A DNA stretch of 11,183 nt, taken from the NCBI GenBank assembly GCA_900769275.1, contig CAAGGA010000054.1, forward strand, positions 1 to 11,183, in the 5' to 3' direction. The notes under the pieces were generated by a model that was given only the letters and a program-made list of their open reading frames with translations, was not told the origin of the DNA and did no database searches. The DNA comes from an uncultured Prevotella sp. (lineage in GTDB: Bacteria; Bacteroidota; Bacteroidia; Bacteroidales; Bacteroidaceae). Position numbers and translations under genes: made by a program. Positions 1-7,327 of the stretch are shown here, one piece after another (position 1 is the first letter of the stretch; every line of letters starts with the position of its first letter).

Positions 1-10
1 ATGAGGTAAG

Positions 11-670
11 TTATAGTTTGCCACCATATTCTAGGTCGCCGGCATCGCCGAGTCCTGGCACGATATACTTTTTCTCGTTGAGTTCTGGGTCTATTGCTCC
101 GCAGAAAAGCAGGAAATCATCACTTGGAAAATGCTTTTTCATGAACTCTACTCCGCTCTTTGAGGCTATGACAGAGGCGAAGATGGTGCGTGAAGGCTTG
201 CTTTTTGAGAGAAAAGCCTCGTATGCCAGTTCCATGCTGCCGCCGGTGGCAAGCATTGGATCGACGATAATCAGTGTCTTGTCAGTGAGGTCCGGTGTGG
301 CGATATACTCGATTTTTATGCCTACCTTGGTGGCTTCCTTGTCGGTGTAGTATCTGTAAGCGGAGACAAAAGCGTTCTCTGCCTTGTCGAAATAGCTGAG
401 GAAACCATCGTGAAGAGGCAGTCCGGCACGAAAGACAGTGGCGAGGACGATACGTTCATCGGGCAGGCTGACATCAACGTCGGCAAGCGGTGTGCTTACC
501 GTCTGCGTCTTATAGCTGAGGGTTTTGCTTATTTCGTAAGCCATTATCTGCCCTATGCGCTTGATATTGTTGCGGAACAGCAGTGCGTTCTTCTGATAAT
601 CCTTGTCACGCAGTTCGGCGAGGAATTGGTTGAGCAGCGTGTCCTGCTTGGAGAGGTTGATGACTTTCAT
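11..670 (-). CDS. upp: Uracil phosphoribosyltransferase (pyrimidine salvage)
   Basis: Cytoplasmic enzyme that converts uracil and PRPP to UMP and pyrophosphate. At 219 aa it is slightly longer than the usual ~208 aa. The PRPP-binding loop is clear at residues 134-144 (IIVDPMLATGG), and the uracil-binding C-terminal signature YIVPGLGDAGD is at 202-212. The RAGLPLHDG segment (81-89) corresponds to the RAG.G..DG motif of the family. The start is the ATG that overlaps the nadD stop as ATGA (667-670), so the two genes are probably translationally coupled. It is the last gene of the yicC-gmk-nadD-upp run visible here; only 10 bases remain beyond its TAA stop, so no terminator can be judged. The family call is secure; the enzyme activity is inferred from intact motifs. 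Confidence 0.95.
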   Translation of the reverse strand: MKVINLSKQDTLLNQFLAELRDKDYQKNALLFRNNIKRIGQIMAYEISKTLSYKTQTVSTPLADVDVSLPDERIVLATVFRAGLPLHDGFLSYFDKAENAFVSAYRYYTDKEATKVGIKIEYIATPDLTDKTLIIVDPMLATGGSMELAYEAFLSKSKPSRTIFASVIASKSGVEFMKKHFPSDDFLLFCGAIDPELNEKKYIVPGLGDAGDLEYGGKL

Positions 671-1251
671 GTCGTTATCGTTTTGTTTGCACGGATATTA
701 TTCAGGTATTGCTCCACTTTCGGGCTGACAAGCTCGTCAATGGGTTCGCCTTTTGCCAGCCTTTTCCTCACCATGGTGCTTGAGATGTTCATTTCCGGCA
801 TCCTCACGATGGTGACGTTGGGGGGTAGTAGGGCGGTGTCAGTCTCGGCATCCTTGCGCGGATAGATGATGATATGATGGTTGCGGAGAATATCTTCATG
901 GTGCGCCCATTTGTGGAAGAGTGTCCAGTTGTCGCCGCCGATGATGATATGGAACTCATGCTGTGGGTAGTCCTTGCTGAGATGCTGTAGCGTATTCCAG
1001 GTGAAAGAGGGTCTTTCGAGATGAAATTCGTAGTCACAAGGCTTTAGATGAGGTTCATTTTCCAAGGCAAGTCTTACCATCTGAAGCCTGTCATTTTCGT
1101 CCATGAGTCCCTGTTGCCGCTTTAGGGGATTGTGGGGCGAGACCATGAACCAGACTTCATCGAGTTGTGCTTCACGGCAAATGATGCTTGCCAGGCGCAC
1201 GTGGGCATTATGTATGGGATTGAACGAACCGCCAAAAAGTCCTATTCTCAC
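667..1251 (-). CDS. nadD: Nicotinate-nucleotide adenylyltransferase
   Basis: Adenylylates nicotinate mononucleotide with ATP to give deamido-NAD, the penultimate step of NAD synthesis, in the cytoplasm. The 194 aa length is normal for the family. The nucleotidyltransferase signature GGSFNPIHNAH lies at residues 7-17 and the second signature ISSTMVR at 156-162; the IIGGDNW segment at 103-109 is also typical. The start codon is GTG (1251-1249 on the minus strand), giving MRIGLFGGSF, the expected N-terminus; it overlaps the gmk stop as GTGA. The stop in turn overlaps the upp ATG. Both overlaps suggest coupled translation from one mRNA. No residue of the two signatures is missing. Confidence 0.95.
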   Translation of the reverse strand: MRIGLFGGSFNPIHNAHVRLASIICREAQLDEVWFMVSPHNPLKRQQGLMDENDRLQMVRLALENEPHLKPCDYEFHLERPSFTWNTLQHLSKDYPQHEFHIIIGGDNWTLFHKWAHHEDILRNHHIIIYPRKDAETDTALLPPNVTIVRMPEMNISSTMVRKRLAKGEPIDELVSPKVEQYLNNIRANKTITT

Positions 1252-1865
1252 AGCTTAAGAAAGTCTTTGATTGCTGTCAGGGTATCAGTTTTCGCCTTTT
1301 CGAGGTCATCGTTGATGATGACTTTGTCGAACTTGTCAGCGAAAGTCAGTTCGTAACTCGCTTTGTTCAGCCGTTGTTCTATGACCTCGGGAGCATCAGT
1401 AGCCCTGCTTTCAAGGCGGCGGCGCAGTTCTTCTATGGATGGAGGTTGTATGAATAGGCTGAGAGCTTTGCTGCCATATATCTTCTTTATGTTGCATCCA
1501 CCCTTCACGTCGATGTCAAAGACTACGTTCTGTCCTTGTCTTGTCATCTCGGTAACCTGTGATTTCAGCGTGCCGTAGTACCTGTCCGTATATACTTCCT
1601 CATACTCCACGAAGGCATCCTGCGCTATTTTCTCCTTGAATTGTTCGGCAGAGATGAAGAAATACTCCACGCCGTCTCTCTCAGTACCGCGCGGAGCACG
1701 TGTGGTGCACGATATGCTGAAGTGCATGTTCAGTTCCGGGTGCTCTGTCATGAGCCAGTTTACGATGGTTGACTTTCCGCTTCCGGAGGGCGCAGAGAAG
1801 ACGAGGAGACGTCCTTCTGCCTTGTTGCAGGAAGAGGGTTCTTTGGTTGCGGTATTGCAGTCCAT
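1248..1865 (-). CDS. gmk: Guanylate kinase
   Basis: Phosphorylates GMP (and dGMP) to GDP with ATP, in the cytoplasm. The P-loop APSGSGKST spans residues 25-33. The GMP-binding block SCTTRAPRGTERDGVEYFF spans 52-70, followed by VEYEEVYTDRYYGT (86-99), DIDVKGG (117-123) and the C-terminal NDDLEKA (185-191). At 205 aa the size is normal. The N-terminus has about 17 residues before the GRLLVFSAPSGSGKS core, rather more than many guanylate kinases; there is no alternative ATG, GTG or TTG between this ATG and the core, so the extension appears real. A 49-bp gap separates it from yicC upstream; its stop overlaps the nadD start by 4 bases. Confidence 0.96.
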   Translation of the reverse strand: MDCNTATKEPSSCNKAEGRLLVFSAPSGSGKSTIVNWLMTEHPELNMHFSISCTTRAPRGTERDGVEYFFISAEQFKEKIAQDAFVEYEEVYTDRYYGTLKSQVTEMTRQGQNVVFDIDVKGGCNIKKIYGSKALSLFIQPPSIEELRRRLESRATDAPEVIEQRLNKASYELTFADKFDKVIINDDLEKAKTDTLTAIKDFLKL

Positions 1866-1914
1866 GGTGTTTTCGCTGTATATGGTTTGTGAGTAGAATA
1901 TGAGTGGCAGGTTA

Positions 1915-2817
1915 TCAGAGAGCGTTGAGCACCTGTTCCTTAATCTGTTCCAGTTCGTCTTTCATCTTGACGACGATGTTCTGCATCTCTGCCTGATTGC
2001 TTTTTGAGCCGGTGGTGTTGATTTCACGCCCCATTTCCTGCGCTATGAAGCCGAGTTTCTTGCCCTGTCCCCCGCATTCCTCCGCCATTGTCTCGCGGAA
2101 ATAGTTGAGGTGGTTGGCAAGTCGCTGTTTCTCTTCGGAGATGTCGAGTTTTTCGATATAGTATATGAGTTCCTGTTCGAGTCGGTTCTTGTCGTATTCT
2201 ATCTCGGGAATGGATTTCAGTCCCTCTATGATGCGTGCGCGTATTTTCTCCACTCGTGCTTTCTCGTATGGGGCGATGCTTGCCATGAGGCTTTCGATAT
2301 TGTCGATTTTCTCGTTGAATTTCGCTTCGAGTGCTGCTCCCTCCTGCTTTCGGAAGCATACGAGTCCGTCGAGAGCTTTGCTGACGGTCTGGCGTACTAC
2401 GACCCATTCTTCTTCCGAAAGCACCTCGTTCTCCTGTCGTGACATGACATCCGGCATACGCATGAGGATGGACAGCCAGTCGCTTGCGGAATTGGAACCG
2501 GCTACATTGCCATCGGGGATGCCGAGTCTTTTAGCCACGTCCGTCAGTTGTCTGTAGTATGTCTCTATCAAGGCAATGTTGACAGGGGCTGCCTCTGTGA
2601 CTGCATCTTTCTCCGTCCAGATGGAGAAATCCACTTTTCCTCGTATCACCGTCTGCTGAATCATCTGCCTTATCTCCATTTCTTTTTCACGGTAGAGCGG
2701 AGCGATGCGTGCGGAGATGTCGAGGGCTTTGCTGTTCAGCGATTTTATCTCAACGTTTATTTTTTTTCCATTAAAAGTAGCCACGGCTTTGCCATAGCCG
2801 GTCATTGATAGTATCAT
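1915..2817 (-). CDS. yicC: YicC-family protein (YicC N-terminal domain + DUF1732)
   Basis: The 300-aa protein has the full YicC architecture. The N-terminus carries SMTGYG (4-9) and the EIKSLNSKALDIS block (23-35). The middle has RKQEGAAL (156-163), and the C-terminal DUF1732 block includes DISEEKQRLANHL (225-237) and GKKLGFIAQEMGREIN (252-267) followed by TTGSKSN (268-274). YicC proteins have been linked to RNA cleavage and stationary-phase survival in enteric bacteria; a similar RNA role here is inferred from the family only. It is the first gene of the minus-strand operon, next to gmk as in many bacteria. The start is the ATG giving MILSMTGYG; a TAnnTTTG promoter lies 27 bp upstream. Confidence 0.93.
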   Translation of the reverse strand: MILSMTGYGKAVATFNGKKINVEIKSLNSKALDISARIAPLYREKEMEIRQMIQQTVIRGKVDFSIWTEKDAVTEAAPVNIALIETYYRQLTDVAKRLGIPDGNVAGSNSASDWLSILMRMPDVMSRQENEVLSEEEWVVVRQTVSKALDGLVCFRKQEGAALEAKFNEKIDNIESLMASIAPYEKARVEKIRARIIEGLKSIPEIEYDKNRLEQELIYYIEKLDISEEKQRLANHLNYFRETMAEECGGQGKKLGFIAQEMGREINTTGSKSNQAEMQNIVVKMKDELEQIKEQVLNAL

Positions 2818-2843
2818 TTGCCTGTTTTTTCGTTAAATTTCTG

Positions 2844-2851
2844 CAAAAGTA
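2844..2851 (-). promoter_or_regulatory. Promoter -7 element for yicC-gmk-nadD-upp
   Basis: On the minus strand this reads TACTTTTG, a full match to the Bacteroidetes TAnnTTTG -7 element, followed by CA. It lies 27 bp upstream of the yicC ATG, predicting a short A-rich leader of roughly 20 nt. No good TTTG -33 element is found at the expected distance, so the call rests on the -7 box and its position. Confidence 0.65.
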
Positions 2852-2874
2852 CAAAAAAATACGTGGAAAATGCG

Positions 2875-2882
2875 TATATTTG
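2875..2882 (+). promoter_or_regulatory. Promoter -7 element for the tsaB operon
   Basis: TATATTTG is a full match to the Bacteroidetes -7 consensus TAnnTTTG and is followed by CA, as in the other two promoters of this window. It sits 26 bp before the ATG at 2909, so the transcript should start near 2889 with a leader of about 20 nt. No clear -33 TTTG is visible. Its position argues that the in-frame ATG at 2870 is not used. Confidence 0.65.
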
Positions 2883-2908
2883 CACATTATTTTAGAATAA
2901 ATTGGATT

Positions 2909-3616
2909 ATGTCCTGTCTTTTACACATTGAAACGAGCACAAATGTATGCTCCGTGGCGGTCAGTCATGATGGTACGGTAATATATGAAAAGGAGGATTT
3001 TTCCGGTCCGAACCACGCCGAGAAACTCGGTGTCTATGTGGATGAGGCATTGTCTTTCATTGACAACAGTCTCGTTCCGCTTGACGGAGTGGCTGTCAGC
3101 AGCGGTCCGGGGTCTTACACGGGACTCCGTATTGGTGTCTCCATGGCAAAGGGGATATGCTATGGTCGTGATGCAAGACTTATCAGTGTGCCTACCCTCG
3201 AATTGCTTTGTGTCCCCGTCCTGCTTGGTGAGAAGGTGCCGGAGGAGGTGGAGGGGCTTGGCGAGCCCTTGCTCTGTCCGATGCTTGATGCACGCCGCAT
3301 GGAGGTCTATGCAGGGCTTTGGAGTCGTGCCTTGAAGCCTGTACGTGAGGTCGGAGCGGATATTGTGACTGCTGAAACGTATAGAGAGTTCCTTGACAGC
3401 CATCCTGTCTGGTTCTTTGGCAGCGGTGCAGCGAAGTGCATGGAGACGATAGGTCATCCCAATGCCCATCTTATCCCAGACATATACCCTTTGGCAAAAT
3501 ACATGATGCCGTTGGCAGAGCGGCGGTTTAATGCAGGGATGACGGAGGATGTGGCGTATTTCACGCCGTCATACCTCAAGGATTATGTGGCAAAACTGCC
3601 GAAAAAACTATTGTAG
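2909..3616 (+). CDS. tsaB: tRNA threonylcarbamoyladenosine (t6A) synthesis protein TsaB
   Basis: TsaB is the non-catalytic partner of TsaD that, with TsaE, transfers the threonylcarbamoyl group to A37 of ANN-decoding tRNAs in the cytoplasm. The protein (235 aa from this start) has the ASKHA-type N-terminus LLHIETSTNVCSVAV (4-18) and the family signature SSGPGSYTGLRIG (64-76). The frame is open from an ATG at 2870, but that would add 13 residues (MRIFAHYFRINWI), and the promoter -7 box at 2875-2882 lies inside the extension. The ATG at 2909 gives MSCLLHIETST, the typical TsaB N-terminus, and is preferred. It is the first gene of the plus-strand operon; a 20-bp gap separates it from the DUF4290 gene. 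Confidence 0.92.
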   Translation: MSCLLHIETSTNVCSVAVSHDGTVIYEKEDFSGPNHAEKLGVYVDEALSFIDNSLVPLDGVAVSSGPGSYTGLRIGVSMAKGICYGRDARLISVPTLELLCVPVLLGEKVPEEVEGLGEPLLCPMLDARRMEVYAGLWSRALKPVREVGADIVTAETYREFLDSHPVWFFGSGAAKCMETIGHPNAHLIPDIYPLAKYMMPLAERRFNAGMTEDVAYFTPSYLKDYVAKLPKKLL

Positions 3617-3636
3617 AACGAATAATTGTCTATCGA

Positions 3637-4242
3637 ATGAATATCAAAGGACTCGATTATAACACTATGCGTGAGCCGATACGTCTCAGTCAGTACGGTC
3701 GCGAGGTACAGCAGATGGTGGACCACTGCGTCGCCTTGCCTACCAAGGCGCAGCGTCAGTCGTGTGCGGAGGGTATCATAGCGACGATGAAGCGCATGGT
3801 GCCATCCTCCCAGAATCCTGCCGACCGTATGCAGACGCTTTGGGATCACCTTGCGCTGATGAGCAATTTCAAGCTTGATATCGACTATCCCGTGAAGATT
3901 ACCACCGAGGAGAAACTCAGGGAGAAGCCCAACCGCGTGCCGTATCCACCGAAAGGAATCCGCGTGCGTCATTACGGACAGTCGCTTTTCCAGATTTTCG
4001 ACCGGCTGAAGACAATGTCTCCGGGTGCGGAGCGTGACGCTCTTGTGGCAAGGACTGCCAACCAGATGAAGCGTTGTCTCCTGATGTACGGTCATGGGAA
4101 CGGTGAGGCGGAGAAAGTGGCTGACGACCTTGCACGCTTCACTGACGGCATCATACAGCTTGACCTCGACAAGTTTACGTTTGACAAGATTGACGTGAGG
4201 GCAGTGCAGCAGGCGGGTTCGAAGAAGAAAAAGAAGAAATAA
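3637..4242 (+). CDS. DUF4290 family protein (Bacteroidetes-specific, function unknown)
   Basis: The 201-aa product resembles the DUF4290 proteins that are conserved in Bacteroidetes, commonly close to murA and rimM. Visible features are the N-terminal LDYNTMREPIRLSQYGREVQ, a mostly helical, charged sequence without a signal peptide or membrane segment, and the conserved-looking IRVRHYGQSLF block (108-118). The C-terminus ends in a run of six lysines, which could bind RNA or acidic surfaces, but this is speculation. No catalytic motif is recognisable. It is cotranscribed with tsaB (20-bp gap) and murA (10-bp gap). The family assignment is from memory of the sequence style and context and is less certain than for its neighbours. 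Confidence 0.8.
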   Translation: MNIKGLDYNTMREPIRLSQYGREVQQMVDHCVALPTKAQRQSCAEGIIATMKRMVPSSQNPADRMQTLWDHLALMSNFKLDIDYPVKITTEEKLREKPNRVPYPPKGIRVRHYGQSLFQIFDRLKTMSPGAERDALVARTANQMKRCLLMYGHGNGEAEKVADDLARFTDGIIQLDLDKFTFDKIDVRAVQQAGSKKKKKK

Positions 4243-4252
4243 CGGCGACACA

Positions 4253-5557
4253 ATGGATGCATTTATCATAGAAGGCGGTCATCCGCTATGCGGCACCATC
4301 ACGCCGCAGGGTGCAAAGAACGAGGCTTTGGAGGTCATCTGTGCCACGTTGCTGACGGATGAGGAGGTGACGATAAGGAATATCCCCGACATCCTTGATG
4401 TAAACAACCTTATACAGCTTCTCGTTGACATAGGAGTGAAGGTGAGGAAAATGGCTGACGGGGAGTACTCCTTTCAGGCTTCTGACCTCAATCTGGAGTA
4501 TCTTCACAGTGACGAGTTCGTGATGAAGTGTGCCGCACTCAGAGGTTCTGTGCTCATGATAGGTCCGTTGCTCGGCAGGTTCGGCTGTGCCACGGTGGCG
4601 AAGCCCGGCGGCGACAAGATAGGGCGCAGGCGTCTTGACACGCATTTCCTCGGTTTCCGCAAGCTGGGGGCTTCATACGACCGTGTCAAGGGACGTGAGG
4701 TGTATGAGCTTCACGCTGACAGGCTGACGGGAAGCTATATGCTTCTCGACGAGGCTTCCGTGACCGGAACGGCGAACATCATCATGGCTGCCGTCCTTGC
4801 CGAGGGCACTACGACCATATACAATGCGGCGTGTGAACCTTATATCCAACAGCTTTGCACCATGCTCAATGCTATGGGCGCAAGGATTTCGGGCATTGCA
4901 TCCAACCTTCTTACCATCGAGGGCGTGAAAAGCCTGCATGGTACGGAGCACAGACTCTTGCCCGACATGATTGAAGTGGGGTCTTTCATTGCCATGGCTG
5001 CCATGGCTGGCAACGGCATTACTATCAAGAATGCCTCAATCAAGAACCTCGGAATCATTCCGGATGCCTTTCGACGTCTCGGCATTCATATCGACGAGAT
5101 AGGTGATGACTTGTTTATCCCTCATCATGACCATTATGAGATAGACTCGTTTATTGACGGAACGATAATGACTCTCAGCGATGCCCCCTGGCCCGGACTG
5201 ACTCCGGACCTGCTGAGCGTGCTCCTTGTCGTTGCTACTCAGGCAAAGGGTTCAGTCCTCGTGCATCAGAAAATGTTCGAGTCGCGCCTCTTCTTCGTCG
5301 ATAAACTCATTGACATGGGAGCGCAGATTATACTTTGTGACCCTCACCGTGCCGTCGTCGTAGGGCATGATTTCAGCAGGCGACTGCGTGCGGGACGTAT
5401 GTCAAGTCCCGACATCCGTGCGGGTATCGCCCTGCTCATCGCGGCTCTCAGTGCGGAGGGCACGTCGCATATCAACAACATCACTCAGATAGACCGTGGC
5501 TATGAGAACATTGAGGGACGACTCAACGCTCTCGGTGCCAAGATTACCCGTGTATGA
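4253..5557 (+). CDS. murA: UDP-N-acetylglucosamine 1-carboxyvinyltransferase (Asp-type active site)
   Basis: Transfers enolpyruvate from PEP to UDP-GlcNAc, the first committed step of peptidoglycan synthesis, in the cytoplasm. The 434 aa length is normal for the EPT/RT3 fold. The N-terminal catalytic pair K22-N23 is in PQGAKNEAL, the active-site loop KPGGDKIGRRRLD is at 117-129, the TPDLLS segment with the expected catalytic Asp is D319, and the C-terminal RGYENIEGRLNALGA is at 415-429. At the position of the E. coli catalytic Cys115 (LPGGCTIG) this protein has Asp121. That substitution keeps MurA active in other bacteria but removes the cysteine alkylated by fosfomycin. Its TGA overlaps the rimM ATG (ATGA), so the two are probably coupled. 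Confidence 0.95.
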   Translation: MDAFIIEGGHPLCGTITPQGAKNEALEVICATLLTDEEVTIRNIPDILDVNNLIQLLVDIGVKVRKMADGEYSFQASDLNLEYLHSDEFVMKCAALRGSVLMIGPLLGRFGCATVAKPGGDKIGRRRLDTHFLGFRKLGASYDRVKGREVYELHADRLTGSYMLLDEASVTGTANIIMAAVLAEGTTTIYNAACEPYIQQLCTMLNAMGARISGIASNLLTIEGVKSLHGTEHRLLPDMIEVGSFIAMAAMAGNGITIKNASIKNLGIIPDAFRRLGIHIDEIGDDLFIPHHDHYEIDSFIDGTIMTLSDAPWPGLTPDLLSVLLVVATQAKGSVLVHQKMFESRLFFVDKLIDMGAQIILCDPHRAVVVGHDFSRRLRAGRMSSPDIRAGIALLIAALSAEGTSHINNITQIDRGYENIEGRLNALGAKITRV

Positions 5558-6066
5558 TTAGAGAAGAGGAAGTATATAGGATAGGTGTGATAGGCAAGAC
5601 CCACGGCGTGAGGGGCGAGCTCTCCGTTCACGTCGATGATGATGTCTTCGACCGGGTGGATGCCGATTACCTCGTGTTGAGGCTGGACGGAATCCTCGTT
5701 CCTTTCTTTATGGAGGAGTACAGGTTCAGGAGTGAGGAGACGGTGCTGATGAAGTTTGTCGGCATAGACTCTCAGGAGCGTGCCCGTGAACTGACCGGGA
5801 CGGAGGTCTTTTTCCCTCGCTGGCTGGCAGAAAGTGATGATAAGGCGGAGATGTCAATGGCTCAGATAGTGGGTTTCACCATCGTGAATGAAGTTGACGG
5901 AAAAGAGGTCGGCAGGGTAGAGAGTATAGAAGACTCTACGGTCAATACGCTTTTTGAGCTTGACAACGGTATCCTTATTCCGGCTACTGACGATATGGTG
6001 ACGGAGCTTGACACGGAAAGGCGGATTATCCGGATGGCTCTCCCGGAGGGACTCCTCGAACTTTGA
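5554..6066 (+). CDS. rimM: Ribosome maturation factor RimM
   Basis: RimM assists assembly of the 30S head domain by binding ribosomal protein S19 and 16S rRNA. The 170-aa protein has the RimM N-terminal barrel with IGVIGKTHGVRGEL (10-23). A linker precedes a C-terminal PRC-barrel-like domain (about 100-170) ending in the characteristic LPEGLLEL (163-170), with LIPATDDMV at 141-149. The start overlaps the murA stop by 4 bases. A 67-bp gap follows before dxr, the longest gap inside this operon. In many bacteria rimM sits with rpsP and trmD; here it is instead coupled to murA. All expected motifs are intact. Confidence 0.95.
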   Translation: MIREEEVYRIGVIGKTHGVRGELSVHVDDDVFDRVDADYLVLRLDGILVPFFMEEYRFRSEETVLMKFVGIDSQERARELTGTEVFFPRWLAESDDKAEMSMAQIVGFTIVNEVDGKEVGRVESIEDSTVNTLFELDNGILIPATDDMVTELDTERRIIRMALPEGLLEL

Positions 6067-6082
6067 TTATTGTGCATAATTT

Positions 6083-6111
6083 TTTGTGATTTGGTATGTG
6101 GCTCATTTTTG
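6083..6111 (+). promoter_or_regulatory. Possible weak internal promoter upstream of dxr
   Basis: TTTG at 6083-6086 and CATTTTTG at 6104-6111 resemble the Bacteroidetes -33 and -7 elements. The first base of the -7 box is C rather than T and the 17-bp spacer is shorter than the usual 19-21 bp. The -7-like box lies largely in the loop of the adjacent hairpin. It may give dxr and rseP extra transcription, but the match is imperfect. Confidence 0.3.
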
Positions 6112-6118
6112 CCACATA
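6095..6118 (+). promoter_or_regulatory. Perfect 8-bp hairpin in the rimM-dxr gap
   Basis: TATGTGGC (6095-6102) and GCCACATA (6111-6118) are exact reverse complements around an 8-nt loop TCATTTTT. There is no T-run after the stem, so it is not a standard intrinsic terminator. It could be a protein-binding dyad, an RNA processing or stability element, or an attenuator in the 67-nt spacer before dxr. No function can be read from the sequence. Confidence 0.6.
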
Positions 6119-6133
6119 TACATTGTATGAACG

Positions 6134-7288
6134 ATGAAAAAACAGCAAATTTGTATCCTTGGCAGTACAGGTTCTATCGGTACTCAGGCTCTCGAAGTTA
6201 TAGAGGAGCATGGTGACCGCTTCGAGGCCTACTGCCTTACTGCCAACAATAGGGTGGAACTGCTTGCCGAACAGGCACGCAAGTTCCGTCCCGCCGCTGT
6301 CGTCATAGCCAACGAGGAGAAGTATGAGACCCTCGTCTCCCTCCTTGATGACTGCCCCGACATAAAGGTCTATGCCGGCGCGCAGGCACTCTGTGACATT
6401 GTAGAGTCCGGACCTATCGACATGGTGCTCACGGCTATGGTGGGTTTCTCCGGGCTTGAGCCTACCATCCACGCCCTCAAGGCACGCAAGAAGATATGCC
6501 TTGCCAACAAGGAGACTCTCGTCGTGGCAGGCGAACTCATCATGGGGCTGGCGGAGGAGTATCACGTCCCCATCCTTCCTGTGGATTCGGAGCATTCGGC
6601 TATCTTCCAGTCTCTCGTGGGTGACCATGAGAATGAGATAGAGAAGATACTGCTTACTGCTTCCGGCGGACCTTTCCGCAACTTCTCTCTCGACCAGATG
6701 CGCAGCGTGACGGCGGCGGATGCTCTCAGGCATCCCACGTGGGATATGGGTGCGAAGATTACCATCGACTCGGCTTCGATGATGAACAAGGGGTTCGAGG
6801 TCATCGAGGCGAAGTGGCTCTTCGGTGTCGATGCAGACCGGATACAGGTGCTCATCCATCCGCAGAGCATCGTCCACAGTGCCGTGCAGTATCGTGACGG
6901 TGCGGTGAAGGCGCAGCTTGGTGTGCCTGATATGCGCCTGCCTATCCAGTATGCGTTCACCTTTCCCGAGAGGCTTCACATGAGTGGGGAGCGTCTCGAC
7001 CTGTTCAAGACTCCACTTGAGTTCTTTGAGCCCGACCTCGAAAAGTTCCGGTGCCTCGCTCTCGCCTACGAGGCGATACGCCGTGGGGGGAATGCTCCCT
7101 GCGTGGTAAATGCTGCAAATGAGGTTGTCAATCTCGCTTTCCGGCAAAACCGTTGCTCTTTCCTCGACATGGGCAATATCATTGCAAAGACTCTCGACAA
7201 GGCAACGGTAATACAGACTCCTACTCTTGACGATTATATCGCGTCGGACCGGGAGGCACGACGCATAGCGGAAAGTTTTCTGTCGTAA
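6134..7288 (+). CDS. dxr: 1-deoxy-D-xylulose 5-phosphate reductoisomerase
   Basis: Converts DXP to 2-C-methyl-D-erythritol 4-phosphate with NADPH and a divalent metal, the committed step of the MEP isoprenoid pathway, in the cytoplasm. At 384 aa it is near full length. The NADPH loop LGSTGSIG spans residues 9-16, and ANKETLVVAGE spans 124-134. The metal-binding PVDSEHSAIFQ supplies D151 and E153, TASGGPFRN is at 175-183, and the IDSASMMNKGFEVIEAKW block (211-228) contains E222, equivalent to the third metal ligand. IHPQSIVHS is at 241-249. The chosen ATG gives MKKQQICILGSTG; a nearby ATG at 6127 is followed by a stop in another frame. rseP follows after 39 bp. Confidence 0.97.
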   Translation: MKKQQICILGSTGSIGTQALEVIEEHGDRFEAYCLTANNRVELLAEQARKFRPAAVVIANEEKYETLVSLLDDCPDIKVYAGAQALCDIVESGPIDMVLTAMVGFSGLEPTIHALKARKKICLANKETLVVAGELIMGLAEEYHVPILPVDSEHSAIFQSLVGDHENEIEKILLTASGGPFRNFSLDQMRSVTAADALRHPTWDMGAKITIDSASMMNKGFEVIEAKWLFGVDADRIQVLIHPQSIVHSAVQYRDGAVKAQLGVPDMRLPIQYAFTFPERLHMSGERLDLFKTPLEFFEPDLEKFRCLALAYEAIRRGGNAPCVVNAANEVVNLAFRQNRCSFLDMGNIIAKTLDKATVIQTPTLDDYIASDREARRIAESFLS

Positions 7289-7327
7289 TAATCCAACTAA
7301 TTCATATTATACCCGTAAAAAGACAAA

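Noticed and set aside
2870..2908. 13-residue N-terminal extension of TsaB
   Set aside because: It would cover the likely -7 promoter box and the extra residues do not fit the conserved TsaB N-terminus.
3583..4269. A 228-codon minus-strand frame opposite the DUF4290 gene
   Set aside because: It is fully antisense to a gene with a better family match and operon position; the product is His/Arg/Leu-rich as expected for an antisense shadow.
6095..6118. Intrinsic terminator between rimM and dxr
   Set aside because: The stem is perfect but no T-run follows it, so simple Rho-independent termination is unlikely.
6026..7147. A 373-codon minus-strand frame opposite dxr
   Set aside because: Antisense to an unmistakable dxr; the long frame follows from dxr codon use and has no recognisable domain.
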